A stretch of 42,310 nt of DNA from H111-94 sp034436045 (GTDB taxonomy: Bacteria; Chloroflexota; Ktedonobacteria; Ktedonobacterales; Ktedonobacteraceae): contig DAOTVZ010000077.1 of assembly GCA_034436045.1 (NCBI GenBank), positions 1 to 42,310 of the forward strand, given 5' to 3'. Shown here piece by piece: positions 33,438-41,627 of this stretch. A program made the position numbers and the translations under genes. Positions within the stretch are counted from its first letter, which is position 1; the number at the start of each line of letters is the position of its first letter. The notes below the pieces were generated by a model that saw only the letters and a list, made by a program, of their open reading frames with translations, did not search any database and had not been told where the DNA came from.

Positions 33438-34013
33438 TTACTTCTTCTTACCGCCAACTTTACCGGCCTTACCGGCCTTCCGGCGAATCGCCTCACCCGC
33501 GTAGCGAATACCCTTGCCCTTGTAGGGTTCCGGCTTGCGAATCGCACGGATGGTGGCCGCGACCTGACCGACCAGTTGCTTGTCAATGCCACTCACGCTA
33601 ATCCTGGTAGCCTTTGTTGCGGCATCGACGCCATCAACGTTGAGCGTGATGCCAGGCGGTGGCTGCACCTCAACCGGGTGGGAATAGCCAACCAGAATCA
33701 CCAGATTATTGCCAACTCTGGCCGCACGATAGCCAACGCCGTGAATCTCTAGCTGCTTCGTGTAGCCGTTGGTCACGCCCACGACCATGTTATTGATCAG
33801 CGTGCGGTACAGCCCGTGTTTGGCTTTGTGGCTTTTGCTATCGGAAGGGCGACTCACGGTCAGCATGCCGTCTTCCAGCTTGAGGCTGAGTTCGGGATCG
33901 ACCTGGCAAGAAAGCTGACCCTTCGGCCCCTTGACTGTTACCAGGTTGTCTTCTGTCCAAGTCACCTGCACCTTTGGTGGCACCGGGATTGGAGCGCGTC
34001 CGATACGAGACAT
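33438..34013 (-). CDS. rplF: 50S ribosomal protein L6
   Basis: 191 residues, two L6 repeats: MSRIGRAPIPVPPKVQV, NMVVGVTNGYTKQLEIHGVG and the conserved PYKGKGIRYAGEAIRRKAGK near the end. Lys-rich end. Standard spc-operon position between rpsH and rplR. Confidence 0.98.
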   Translation of the reverse strand: MSRIGRAPIPVPPKVQVTWTEDNLVTVKGPKGQLSCQVDPELSLKLEDGMLTVSRPSDSKSHKAKHGLYRTLINNMVVGVTNGYTKQLEIHGVGYRAARVGNNLVILVGYSHPVEVQPPPGITLNVDGVDAATKATRISVSGIDKQLVGQVAATIRAIRKPEPYKGKGIRYAGEAIRRKAGKAGKVGGKKK

Positions 34014-34027
34014 TCACATCCTCCTCG

Positions 34028-34423
34028 CTACCAAACGTAGCAGACGACCTCGCCGCCCAGACCGGCACGATAGGCCTTGCTGCCCGTCATGATGCCCTTG
34101 GGCGTCGAGAGAATAGCTATGCCCAGGCCACCGCGCACGCGCGGAATGTTGGCCTGCCTGGTATAAACGCGCAGACCCGGCTTGCTCACGCGCTTCAGGT
34201 TGGTCAACACCGGCTTCTTATCGACATAGCGCAACGTAATACGAATGGTACCCTGCGGATTATCTTTCAGGATTTCAATATCCTTGATGTATCCCTCTTC
34301 TTTAAGAACCCGCGCAATCGCCAGCTTCATCTTAGAGGCCGGTATCAGTACGCGAGTATGGCGTGCAGCGACCGCGTTGCGAATGCGCGTCAGCATATCC
34401 GCAATCGGATCAGTCATATTCAT
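34028..34423 (-). CDS. rpsH: 30S ribosomal protein S8
   Basis: 131 residues; DPIADMLTRIRNAVAARHT, the RVSKPGLRVY segment and the conserved end RGGLGIAILSTPKGIMT. S8 binds 16S rRNA early and in many bacteria represses the spc operon. GGAGGATACTGC precedes the ATG. Confidence 0.98.
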   Translation of the reverse strand: MNMTDPIADMLTRIRNAVAARHTRVLIPASKMKLAIARVLKEEGYIKDIEILKDNPQGTIRITLRYVDKKPVLTNLKRVSKPGLRVYTRQANIPRVRGGLGIAILSTPKGIMTGSKAYRAGLGGEVVCYVW

Positions 34424-34450
34424 GCAGTATCCTCCATCATCTCATCGCGT

Positions 34451-34636
34451 CTACCAGCTTGACTTCGTGACGCCTGGCAATTCGCCGCGCAAGGCGCGCT
34501 CGCGGAAGCAGATGCGGCACAGCCCGAACTTGCGCATATAGGCTCGCGGTCGCCCGCAAATGCTACAGCGATTATGCTGACGTACCTTGAAGCGGGGCTT
34601 GCGCTGCGATTTTACAATCATTGAGACTTTTGCCAT
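34451..34636 (-). CDS. rpsN: 30S ribosomal protein S14, type Z
   Basis: 61 residues, the short zinc-binding form: Cys24 and Cys27 in CSICGRP, Cys40 and Cys43 in CRICFRE. GGAGGGCGAA before the ATG. Position between rplE and rpsH is standard. Confidence 0.98.
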   Translation of the reverse strand: MAKVSMIVKSQRKPRFKVRQHNRCSICGRPRAYMRKFGLCRICFRERALRGELPGVTKSSW

Positions 34637-34650
34637 TTCGCCCTCCAGCG

Positions 34651-35193
34651 TTATTTCTTAAAGGGCATGCCCAGTAACTTGAGCAATTGTCGCCCCTCTT
34701 CATCCGTGCGAGCGGTGGTCACCACGCTGACCTCCATGCCGCGTACTTTGTCAACCTTATCGTAGTCGATTTCAGGAAAGACGAGTTGTTCGCGCAGGCC
34801 CAGCGTATAGTTGCCGCGCCCATCAAAAGCCTCTGGCGAGACGCCCTGGAAGTCACGCATGCGTGGCAGGGCGACATTCATCAGCTTATCCAGGAAGACA
34901 TACATGCGGTCGCCGCGCAGCGTGACCATACAGCCGATCTGCATGCCCTCGCGCAATTTGAAGGCCGCAACCGAACGTTTGGCGCGCGTGATCACCGGGC
35001 GCTGACCCGTGATGGCGGTCAGATCGGCGATGGCCGCGTCCATCGCCTTCGGGTTCTGAATCACTTCGCCCAGGCCAATGTTGACGACGACTTTTTCAAT
35101 GCGCGGCACCTGCATCGGGTTGGTGTAGTTAAACTCCTTTTGCAGGGCAGGCACGACCTCCTGACGATACTTCTCTTTTAATCGTGTTGCCAT
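34651..35193 (-). CDS. rplE: 50S ribosomal protein L5
   Basis: 180 residues, RLKEKYRQEVVPALQKEFNY, NIGLGEVIQNPK, GCMVTLRGDRMYVFLDKL and GRGNYTLGLREQLVFPEI. Binds 5S rRNA with L18 in the central protuberance. Normal length, no insertion, unlike L18. Confidence 0.98.
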   Translation of the reverse strand: MATRLKEKYRQEVVPALQKEFNYTNPMQVPRIEKVVVNIGLGEVIQNPKAMDAAIADLTAITGQRPVITRAKRSVAAFKLREGMQIGCMVTLRGDRMYVFLDKLMNVALPRMRDFQGVSPEAFDGRGNYTLGLREQLVFPEIDYDKVDKVRGMEVSVVTTARTDEEGRQLLKLLGMPFKK

Positions 35194-35199
35194 CCTTAA

Positions 35200-35586
35200 C
35201 TACTCCCTCGTCCGATCTGCGATTTCCTTGCCGCACTTCTTGCACACGCGCGCCACGCGCTCCTTCTGATCGGCTCCCATCTTGCGGCGAATGTGGCCCA
35301 CGCGCGTTGGCTGACCGCACTCGGTACATTTGAGCATGACATTGGAGACATGGATCGGCATCGCCTTCTCGATGATGCCTCCCTGCTGCATCTGACCTTG
35401 CGGACGGACATGCTTCTTGACGATATTCAGGCCCTCAACAATAACTTTGTTGACCTGTGGCAATGCCCGCGAAACCGTGCCTTCTTTGCCCCTATCTTTG
35501 CCGGTGATGATGAGTACGGTATCACCTCTTTTGATATTCATTTTGGCAAGGTGCAGAGGTTTCTTCTCTTTCTGTTTCGTTGCCAT
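35200..35586 (-). CDS. rplX: 50S ribosomal protein L24 with C-terminal zinc ribbon
   Basis: 128 residues. KOW motif region KRGDTVLIITGKDRGKEGTV, then GGIIEKAMPIHVSNVML and two Cys pairs, CTEC and CKKC, which form a zinc ribbon in many bacterial L24 proteins. The ATG at 35586 is preferred: GAGG is eight bases upstream, while the ATG two codons earlier would sit on top of it. L24 starts assembly of the large subunit. Confidence 0.96.
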   Translation of the reverse strand: MATKQKEKKPLHLAKMNIKRGDTVLIITGKDRGKEGTVSRALPQVNKVIVEGLNIVKKHVRPQGQMQQGGIIEKAMPIHVSNVMLKCTECGQPTRVGHIRRKMGADQKERVARVCKKCGKEIADRTRE

Positions 35587-35608
35587 TGTCATTCCTCACA
35601 TCAGGGGT

Positions 35609-35736
35609 GCAAGGTTCTCCTTGCCGGGGCCTGGGGTGTCTCTACACCCCGCCCGGCAGAGGGCGGCTGCCCTCTGCACTCCCGCTTCACGGGCGGGATA
35701 AACCCACCCACATGGACAGGATTTATCCTGTCCCTA
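35609..35736 (-). repeat. Cluster of palindromes in the rplN-rplX spacer
   Basis: At least four perfect hairpins in 125 bp: GCAAGG/CCTTGC (35609-35624), GGGGTGT/ACACCCC (35633-35650), GCAGAGGGC/GCCCTCTGC (35656-35677) and GGACAGGA/TCCTGTCC (35714-35733). The last is a family copy whose tail CCCTACAGG contains the rplN stop codon (35734-35736). The cluster separates rplN from rplX in an operon where most gaps are under 30 bp. Confidence 0.8.
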
Positions 35737-36102
35737 CAGGACTTCTGGCGCGAGCGAAATGATACGCATAAAGTTTCGCTCACGCAACTCGCGGGCTACC
35801 GGGCCAAAGATACGTGTGCCTCGTGGGTTGTTGCCTGCGGCGATGATGACTGCCGCATTCTCGTCGAAACGAATATGCGAGCCATCGGGACGCGCATATT
35901 CTTTGGCCACGCGCACCACGACCGCGTTGACAACCTCACCCTTTTTTACCTGCCCGTTGGGAGCGGCAACCTTGACAGAGGCTTTGATAATATCCCCCAC
36001 CTCAGCATACCGCTTGCGCGAACGGCTCATCACCCGAATGCACATAATCTCTTTTGCACCGGTGTTATCAGCGACCTTCAGGCGTGTCTGTGGCTGAATC
36101 AT
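35734..36102 (-). CDS. rplN: 50S ribosomal protein L14
   Basis: 122 residues, MIQPQTRLKVADNTGAKEIM through NFMRIISLAPEVL, a normal full-length protein. Its TAG stop lies in the tail of a palindromic repeat that begins directly after it. The ATG overlaps the rpsQ stop by four bases. Confidence 0.98.
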   Translation of the reverse strand: MIQPQTRLKVADNTGAKEIMCIRVMSRSRKRYAEVGDIIKASVKVAAPNGQVKKGEVVNAVVVRVAKEYARPDGSHIRFDENAAVIIAAGNNPRGTRIFGPVARELRERNFMRIISLAPEVL

Positions 36103-36482
36103 GACTGCTCCTCCTCTTCCGTCGTTTCCTCCGTCGTCTCCAGCGAAGGCTCGGCCTCTAACTCGCTCACAGGAACAACGCCACTTCCGCGCTTGACAAT
36201 CTCAACCAGTCGCCAGCGTTTTAACTTACTTAACGGACGGCTCTCTTCAATCAGAACAGTGTCGCCTATCTGGCAGCTATTGTTCTCGTCATGCGCATAA
36301 AAATGTTTTGTTTGACGATACGTGCGTTTATAAATGCGGTGCCTCTTCAGCGCTTCAACCTCGACCACAATCGTCTTATTCATCTTATTGCTGATGACGC
36401 GCCCGACTTTGCGCTGGCGACGAGGCTTTGTCGGCGTCGCGGTGGCTGAAGCAGCACCCTGCATTGCCTCTTGCTGTGTCAT
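36099..36482 (-). CDS. rpsQ: 30S ribosomal protein S17 with acidic tail
   Basis: 127 residues; core GRVISNKMNKTIVVEVEALK to PLSKLKRWRLVEIVKR is normal S17. About 20 residues precede the core (Ala/Thr/Gln-rich) and about 25 follow, very acidic (SLETTEETTEEEEQS). Overlaps rpmC and rplN by four bases each. Confidence 0.96.
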   Translation of the reverse strand: MTQQEAMQGAASATATPTKPRRQRKVGRVISNKMNKTIVVEVEALKRHRIYKRTYRQTKHFYAHDENNSCQIGDTVLIEESRPLSKLKRWRLVEIVKRGSGVVPVSELEAEPSLETTEETTEEEEQS

Positions 36483-36688
36483 TCTTCATTCTCCAACTGT
36501 GTCAGACGATGCAGGAGGCGCGCGATATCCTTACGTGTCTGCGCGAAGATACGACCATTCTTGACCTCACCGCGCTGCTGTTGCAAGCGCAGGTTGAACA
36601 GCTTCAATCGCTGTTCTTGCAACTCACGCTGCGCCTCATTGTAGCTCATCTCAGCAATCTGCTGACGACGCTCTTTAAGCTTCGGCAC
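36479..36688 (-). CDS. rpmC: 50S ribosomal protein L29
   Basis: 69 residues, two-helix protein near the exit tunnel: MSYNEAQRELQEQRLKLFNL, then FAQTRKDIARLLHRLTQLE. Overlaps rplP by 14 bp and rpsQ by four, so tightly coupled. Confidence 0.96.
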   Translation of the reverse strand: MPKLKERRQQIAEMSYNEAQRELQEQRLKLFNLRLQQQRGEVKNGRIFAQTRKDIARLLHRLTQLENEE

Positions 36689-37106
36689 TTTCCGCCTCCT
36701 CTCGTTTCAGGAAACGGGTCTTCACGGGCAGCTTGTGGCTGGCCAGGCGAATCGCCTCTTTGGCGACCTCTTCGCTCACACCACCGATTTCAAAGATGAT
36801 GCGACCCGGTTTGACGACAGCTACCCAGTGATCGACGGCGCCCTTACCGCTCCCCATGCGGGTCTCGGCGGGTTTGGCTGTGATCGGTTTGTCCGGGAAA
36901 ATGCGGATCCATACCTTGCCACCACGCTTCATATAGCGGGTGAGCGCGATACGGGCCGCCTCTATCTGACGCGCCTCCATCCAGCATGGCTCTAGCGCCT
37001 GCAAGGCATATTCACCAAAGGCAATAGTGTTGCCGCGCGTGGCTTCGCCTTTCATGCGCCCGCGATGCTGGCGGCGATATTTTGTACGTGACGGTGCCAG
37101 TAACAT
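36675..37106 (-). CDS. rplP: 50S ribosomal protein L16
   Basis: 143 residues, MLLAPSRTKYRRQHRGRMKG, ARIALTRYMKRGGKVWIRIF and the PAETRMGSGKGAVDHWVAVV loop are conserved. The C-terminus overlaps rpmC. Confidence 0.98.
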   Translation of the reverse strand: MLLAPSRTKYRRQHRGRMKGEATRGNTIAFGEYALQALEPCWMEARQIEAARIALTRYMKRGGKVWIRIFPDKPITAKPAETRMGSGKGAVDHWVAVVKPGRIIFEIGGVSEEVAKEAIRLASHKLPVKTRFLKREEAESAEA

Positions 37107-37122
37107 CGACTTGTCCTCCTAC

Positions 37123-37145
37123 GGACGGAATACATGCCGTCCCTA
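37123..37145 (-). repeat. Dispersed palindromic element at the rpsC stop codon
   Basis: GGACGG (37123-37128) and CCGTCC (37137-37142), loop AATACATG, tail CTATTC. The CTA at 37143-37145 is the rpsC TAG stop, directly next to the palindrome. Confidence 0.75.
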
Positions 37146-38108
37146 TTCACTCTGGGCTTGCTCAGAGGTTGTGGTATCGGGCGTTGGGGATGGCGTAACC
37201 TCAGGGGTGGTGGCAGTGCCAGCTTCCTGGGCCGTCGGCGCAGTTGGAGCAGCAGCTTTATCCTGTGAGCGTGGCCCGCGCTCTCCCTGTGGGCGTGGTC
37301 CTCTTTCCGCTCGCTCTCCCTGCGGACGCGGGGGTCGCTCCGCTCGCTCTCCTCTCTCAGCACGCTCACGGCGTTCGCCACCACGACGCTCGCCACCACG
37401 ACGCTCGCCACCTTCACGGGCGGGGAAGAACGACGGTGCGGCGGCCTCCGGCTGCCCTTCGCTGATCTCACGACGCTTGCTGGGCAGGATTTCACCGCGA
37501 TATATCCAGACCTTGACGCCGATGACGCCGAAGGTGGTATGCGCTTCCGCCTGCCCGTAGTCAATGTCGGCGCGCAAGGTATGCAACGGCACCTTGCCCT
37601 CAACCTCTTTTTCGGAGCGCGCAATCTCGGCACCGCCCAGGCGGCCACCACAAATGACCTTGATGCCCCTGGCGTTGGCGCGCATCGACTTCTGCACCGC
37701 CTGCTTCATGGCGCGGCGGAAGGAAACGCGCTTCTCCAACTGATCAGCAATACCACGCGCCACCAGATAAGCATCCAGTTCGGGTTGGCGAATCTCTTTG
37801 ATCTCCAGGCGCACGCGCTTCCTGGTTTGCGCCTCTAGCTCACTCTTGAGCTTCTCAACTTTCTCACCACTCTTGCCAATCACAATGCCGGGTTTGGCAG
37901 TATAGATTTTAACCAGCACCTGATTCGCGGCAGCACGTTCAATCTCGATCTGCGAGACGGCAGCGTTGGCCAGGTCCTTGTTGACGGTCGCGCGGATCTT
38001 GCGGTCTTCCGCGTAAATGTCTTTATAGTCACGCTCGGCATACCAGTGCGACTGCCATCCTTTCACCACGCCGAGTCTGAATCCGATGGGATGTACTTTA
38101 TGCCCCAA
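37143..38108 (-). CDS. rpsC: 30S ribosomal protein S3 with long low-complexity tail
   Basis: 321 residues; usual length is about 210 to 235. Residues 1-210 are a standard S3 with KH motif IGKSGEK (about 78-84) and end of core VWIYRGEILPS. The tail of about 110 residues is first Arg/Glu/Gly-rich, with repeated RRGGE and ERAERG/PRPQGER units, then Ala/Thr/Pro-rich and acidic. In DNA the RRGGE part is a 15-bp tandem repeat (about 37373-37413). S3 with S4 and S5 surrounds the mRNA entry channel. The TAG stop abuts a palindromic repeat. Confidence 0.95.
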   Translation of the reverse strand: MGHKVHPIGFRLGVVKGWQSHWYAERDYKDIYAEDRKIRATVNKDLANAAVSQIEIERAAANQVLVKIYTAKPGIVIGKSGEKVEKLKSELEAQTRKRVRLEIKEIRQPELDAYLVARGIADQLEKRVSFRRAMKQAVQKSMRANARGIKVICGGRLGGAEIARSEKEVEGKVPLHTLRADIDYGQAEAHTTFGVIGVKVWIYRGEILPSKRREISEGQPEAAAPSFFPAREGGERRGGERRGGERRERAERGERAERPPRPQGERAERGPRPQGERGPRSQDKAAAPTAPTAQEAGTATTPEVTPSPTPDTTTSEQAQSE

Positions 38109-38126
38109 TGCGGCCTCCTTTAGCGA

Positions 38127-38477
38127 CTAACGCCGCCTATCAGCGGGATCGTCGGATACAATAACCGAGACATGGCAGAAACGCCGTTTGATAACGCCCA
38201 CACGACCATGAGAACGCGGCTTGACACGCTTAATCCGAAATGCGTCATCTGTGACAATATTCAGAATATACAGGTCATCTGGATTGAGATTATAGTTATT
38301 CTCCGCATTCGCCGCCGCCGACGCCACCACCTTGCTCACCGGTAACGCACCAGCATTAGGCAAGAATTGAAGAATAGCCAGAGCCTCATTCACGCGAAGC
38401 CCTTTCACCGCGTTCGTTACCAGGCGCATTTTGCGCGGCGGAATGCCAATATTTTTTGCAATAGCCCTGACTTGCAT
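38127..38477 (-). CDS. rplV: 50S ribosomal protein L22
   Basis: 116 residues, MQVRAIAKNIGIPPRKMRLV, SKVVASAAANAENNYNL and the tunnel loop and end RVKPRSHGRVGVIKRR. The ATG at 38477 with AGAGGTACAAC upstream gives the family start; the open frame reaches 31 codons back through a palindromic spacer. Confidence 0.97.
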   Translation of the reverse strand: MQVRAIAKNIGIPPRKMRLVTNAVKGLRVNEALAILQFLPNAGALPVSKVVASAAANAENNYNLNPDDLYILNIVTDDAFRIKRVKPRSHGRVGVIKRRFCHVSVIVSDDPADRRR

Positions 38478-38494
38478 GTTGTACCTCTTAAGAT

Positions 38495-38551
38495 GGGTTT
38501 GATGAACAAACCCCCACGGGCCTGACCCGATAGAGGTCAGACCCCTATCGG
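38495..38551 (-). repeat. Palindromic elements between rpsS and rplV, over the rpsS stop
   Basis: GGGTTTG/CAAACCC (38495-38513) with tail CCACGGG, then CTGACC/GGTCAG (38522-38540) within CCGATAG/CTATCGG (38527-38551). The CTA at 38545-38547 is the rpsS TAG stop and lies inside the outer arm. Confidence 0.65.
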
Positions 38552-38832
38552 ACCGAGGTGGTCTTTTCACTCTTGCCGCCCGCGTGACCCCGGAAGTGCC
38601 GCGTGGGGGCGAACTCGCCTAACTTGTGCCCAACCATGTTCTCTGTAATGTAGATGGGCACGTGAATTTTCCCATTGTGAACGCCAATGGTCATACCAAC
38701 CATCTCAGGAAAGATCATGGATGCCCGCGACCAGGTTTTGATCAAGCGACGCTCACCGCTACGCCGCATGGCAAGCACTTTCTTCCTGAGCGACTCGTGA
38801 ATATATGGTCCCTTTTTTCTTGAGCGCGACAT
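38545..38832 (-). CDS. rpsS: 30S ribosomal protein S19
   Basis: 95 residues, MSRSRKKGPYIHESLRKKVL, MVGMTIGVHNGKIHVPIYIT and GEFAPTRHFRGHAG. Normal. Four bases separate it from rplB. Its stop codon is embedded in a palindromic arm. Confidence 0.98.
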   Translation of the reverse strand: MSRSRKKGPYIHESLRKKVLAMRRSGERRLIKTWSRASMIFPEMVGMTIGVHNGKIHVPIYITENMVGHKLGEFAPTRHFRGHAGGKSEKTTSVR

Positions 38833-38835
38833 GGC

Positions 38836-39669
38836 TTACTTCCTTCCTGCATTGCGGCGACGAACAATAAAGCGATCCGTCCGCTTGTTTCTGCGCGTCT
38901 TGTAGCCGAGGGCCGGTTTGCCCCAGGGGGTCTGCGGTTGCCCGCCGATGGGGGAGCGTCCCTCGCCGCCGCCATGGGGATGATCACGCGGGTTCATAGC
39001 AGAGCCACGCACGGCAGGCCGACGTCCCAGGTGACGTGAGCGCCCGGCTTTGCCGATGCTGATATTCTCATGATCCACGTTGCCTACCTGCCCGATGGTC
39101 GCCATGCAGAGAATGTGGACGTAGCGCTGCTCACCTGAGGGCAGACGCAACAGGGCATAATTGCCCTCTTTCGCCATCAACTGCGCGCCCACGCCCGCAC
39201 CGCGCGCCAACTGGCCGCCACGCCCGCGCTCCAATTCGACGTTATGCACCGTCGTGCCAACCGGAATGTTCTTCAATGGCAGCGCATTGCCAACTCTGAT
39301 ATCTACCTCCGGTCCGGCAACCACTTGATCACCGACTTTAAGGCCGAGGGGCGCGATAATATAGCGCTTCTCGCCATCCAGATAATGCAGCAGTGCGATA
39401 CGCGCAGAGCGGTTGGGGTCATACTCGATGGCCGCCACTTTCGCCGGTACATTCCACTTGTCGCGCTTGAAATCGATCAAGCGATAGGCACGTTTCGCGC
39501 CACCGCCACGATGGCGGGTAGTAATCTTACCCTGGTTGTTGCGTCCGGCATGCTTATTGAGCTTGACGGTCAGAGATTTCTCCGGCCTGGTCTTGGTAAT
39601 CTCTTCAAAAGTCGAAACCGACATGCCGCGACGCCCAGGGGACGTTGGTCGATACTGTCTAACTGGCAT
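38836..39669 (-). CDS. rplB: 50S ribosomal protein L2
   Basis: 277 residues. Near the peptidyl-transferase centre; the conserved MNPRDHPHGGGEGR loop with the key His is present, as are QGKITTRHRGGGAKRAYRLI and the KRTDRFIVRRRN end. Normal length. Confidence 0.98.
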   Translation of the reverse strand: MPVRQYRPTSPGRRGMSVSTFEEITKTRPEKSLTVKLNKHAGRNNQGKITTRHRGGGAKRAYRLIDFKRDKWNVPAKVAAIEYDPNRSARIALLHYLDGEKRYIIAPLGLKVGDQVVAGPEVDIRVGNALPLKNIPVGTTVHNVELERGRGGQLARGAGVGAQLMAKEGNYALLRLPSGEQRYVHILCMATIGQVGNVDHENISIGKAGRSRHLGRRPAVRGSAMNPRDHPHGGGEGRSPIGGQPQTPWGKPALGYKTRRNKRTDRFIVRRRNAGRK

Positions 39670-39683
39670 CTCTCAATTCCTCT

Positions 39684-39980
39684 TTACGCCTTCAAGGCGT
39701 CGATGGTCTGCCCTTCACGCAGGGTGACGATAGCCTTCTTCCACTCCCGCGCCTCTTTGCGTCGCGGCATGGCCCCGCGCCGTCGGATATACCTGGGTTT
39801 GCCCGGCATCCGCATAATATTGACTGAGACAACCTGCACATTAAAGAGCGTCTCAACCGCGCGGCGTACATCGATCTTGTTGGCTTCTAACGCCACTTTG
39901 AGGGTATATTTATTTTGTTCCTGCAACTTGACCGACTTCTCGGTCAAGATGTTCTGGCGAATGACTTCGGTGATTTCCAC
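39684..39980 (-). CDS. rplW: 50S ribosomal protein L23
   Basis: 98 residues; EVIRQNILTEKSVKLQEQNK, ANKIDVRRAVETLFNVQVVS. The docking site for trigger factor and SRP at the tunnel exit. Normal. Confidence 0.97.
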   Translation of the reverse strand: MEITEVIRQNILTEKSVKLQEQNKYTLKVALEANKIDVRRAVETLFNVQVVSVNIMRMPGKPRYIRRRGAMPRRKEAREWKKAIVTLREGQTIDALKA

Positions 39981-40012
39981 AACTCTCTCCTTTTCTCACC
40001 TTCAGTGCCGCG

Positions 40013-40777
40013 CTACTCCTCGCCTGCATCGGCCTCGCCCGCGCTTACGCTCTCGGTCGTCTCCGCGTTTGCCTCAGCAGCGGTTTCTACGCCAGCCTCT
40101 GCGGTCGCTGCGGCAAGCCTCTGGCTCGCCTCTTCCGCGCTTAATCCTTCGCCGAAGACCATCTCAATCCAGCGCACTGTCTTGACCGGCATAATCACGT
40201 AGTCATGCTTGAGTAGCTCAATGACGTTAATCGAGCAGACATGCTGCACTTTCGCATGGGGAATATTGCGTGTGGATAGCACGACGTTCTCATCCCGCTG
40301 CGGTAACATCATCAGGACTTTCTTGCCTTCACGTGAGGGAAGCCGCTCCAATAGCGCCAGCATGTCTTTGGTGCGCGGCGCTTCTAGCGAGAGCTGATCG
40401 ACCACAACCAGGCTCTTGTTCGCCACCTTGTCGGACAAGGCCGAACGAATAGCCAGGCGGCGCATCTTCTTCGGCACATCATGATGATAGGGATGCGGCT
40501 TCGGCCCCCACACCACCCCACCGTGCCGGAACTGCGGCGAGCGCGTACTACCCTGGCGGGCGCGACCGGTCCCCTTCTGTCGATACGGCTTCTTATTTCC
40601 GCCGGAAACTTCACTGCGCGTCCTGGTCGAGGCATTGCCCTGGCGGCGATTCACCAGTTGCGCCACCACAACCTGGTGCAGCACCGGCTCATTCGGGGTA
40701 ATGCCGAATACCTTCTCGCTAAGCTCAATTTCTTCTATGGCCTCTCCAGCCATGTTATATACTGTCGTCGAAGGCAT
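40013..40777 (-). CDS. rplD: 50S ribosomal protein L4 with C-terminal extension
   Basis: 254 residues, about 45 more than usual. Core with the extended tunnel loop (GNKKPYRQKGTGRARQGSTR) and VNVI-like end of core (HVCSINVIELLKHDYVIMP) is normal. From about 212 there is an Ala/Glu-rich acidic tail. In some bacteria L4 represses the S10 operon; no leader is visible in the sequence because tuf lies upstream. Confidence 0.96.
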   Translation of the reverse strand: MPSTTVYNMAGEAIEEIELSEKVFGITPNEPVLHQVVVAQLVNRRQGNASTRTRSEVSGGNKKPYRQKGTGRARQGSTRSPQFRHGGVVWGPKPHPYHHDVPKKMRRLAIRSALSDKVANKSLVVVDQLSLEAPRTKDMLALLERLPSREGKKVLMMLPQRDENVVLSTRNIPHAKVQHVCSINVIELLKHDYVIMPVKTVRWIEMVFGEGLSAEEASQRLAAATAEAGVETAAEANAETTESVSAGEADAGEE

Positions 40778-40782
40778 TTCGC

Positions 40783-41613
40783 TTACCTCACCACATGCTT
40801 CTTTATCATAAGCAAGCTGCCATTGGCACCCGGCACCGACCCCTTGACAACCAGCAGGTTGCGCTCCGGGTCAGACTGGATCACTTGCAACTTCTTAATC
40901 GTCACGCGGGCATTGCCCATATGGCCGGCCATCCGGGTGCCCTTCAACACACGCCCTGGTGTGGTGCCGGAGCCAATCGAGCCGGGCGCGCGCGTGCGAT
41001 CCGACTGACCGTGTGTCTTGGGACCACCGCCAAAGCCATGCCGCTTGACACCACCCTGGAAACCCTTACCTTTAGAGGTGCCCACAATGTCCACCGCCTC
41101 ACCCGTTCTGAAGATACTGGTGGTGAACTGCGCTCCCAGCTCCAGCTTGTCCGGGGCCACGCCATCCTGTAAAGCTACCTCGCGCAGCACCTTGAAGGGG
41201 CCAAGCGTGGGGCCAGGACGACGCTGACGGTTGGCCTGCACCTTCAGTAGTTTCTGTATCTGCTTGTCAGCTTCCGGCTCCTCAGTCGCAGCGCCTTCTG
41301 CACCGCTTTCTCCGCTCTCGGTCGCCTCTTTGGCCTTCGTGCGCTGCTGCTGTTGATAAGCCTGTAAGCGGCGACGCTGCGCCTTGAGTAAGGGCAGGCT
41401 GTGACCAAGATGGCCCAGTACCGGTCGCGTGCTATGCTTCTCTGTCGTTTGCTCGAAGCCGATTTGCACCGCTTCGTAGCCATCACGATCTTTTGTTTTT
41501 ATCTGCGTTACTATGCAGGGGCCGGCCTCAATCACGGTTACAGGTATCACCGTTCCATTCGGCCCGAACACCTGTGTCATGCCGACCTTCCTGCCCAACA
41601 ATGCACTTAGCAT
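40783..41613 (-). CDS. rplC: 50S ribosomal protein L3 with internal insertion
   Basis: 276 residues, about 65 longer than usual. MLSALLGRKVGMTQVFGPNG and the conserved TSKGKGFQGGVKRHGFGGGP and GSIGSGTTPGRVLKGTRMAG stretches are normal. Residues about 75-135 are an insertion (Gln/Lys/Glu-rich, containing AYQQQQRTKAKEATESGESG) where L3 usually has a short linker. The ATG at 41613 has GAGGAGACGAT upstream; an ATG seven codons earlier is less likely. Confidence 0.95.
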   Translation of the reverse strand: MLSALLGRKVGMTQVFGPNGTVIPVTVIEAGPCIVTQIKTKDRDGYEAVQIGFEQTTEKHSTRPVLGHLGHSLPLLKAQRRRLQAYQQQQRTKAKEATESGESGAEGAATEEPEADKQIQKLLKVQANRQRRPGPTLGPFKVLREVALQDGVAPDKLELGAQFTTSIFRTGEAVDIVGTSKGKGFQGGVKRHGFGGGPKTHGQSDRTRAPGSIGSGTTPGRVLKGTRMAGHMGNARVTIKKLQVIQSDPERNLLVVKGSVPGANGSLLMIKKHVVR

Positions 41614-41627
41614 ATCGTCTCCTCTAT

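Noticed and set aside
35293..36300. Long plus-strand open frame across rplX, rplN and rpsQ
   Set aside because: It runs antisense through three certain ribosomal genes and a repeat cluster, and its translation has no recognisable domain.
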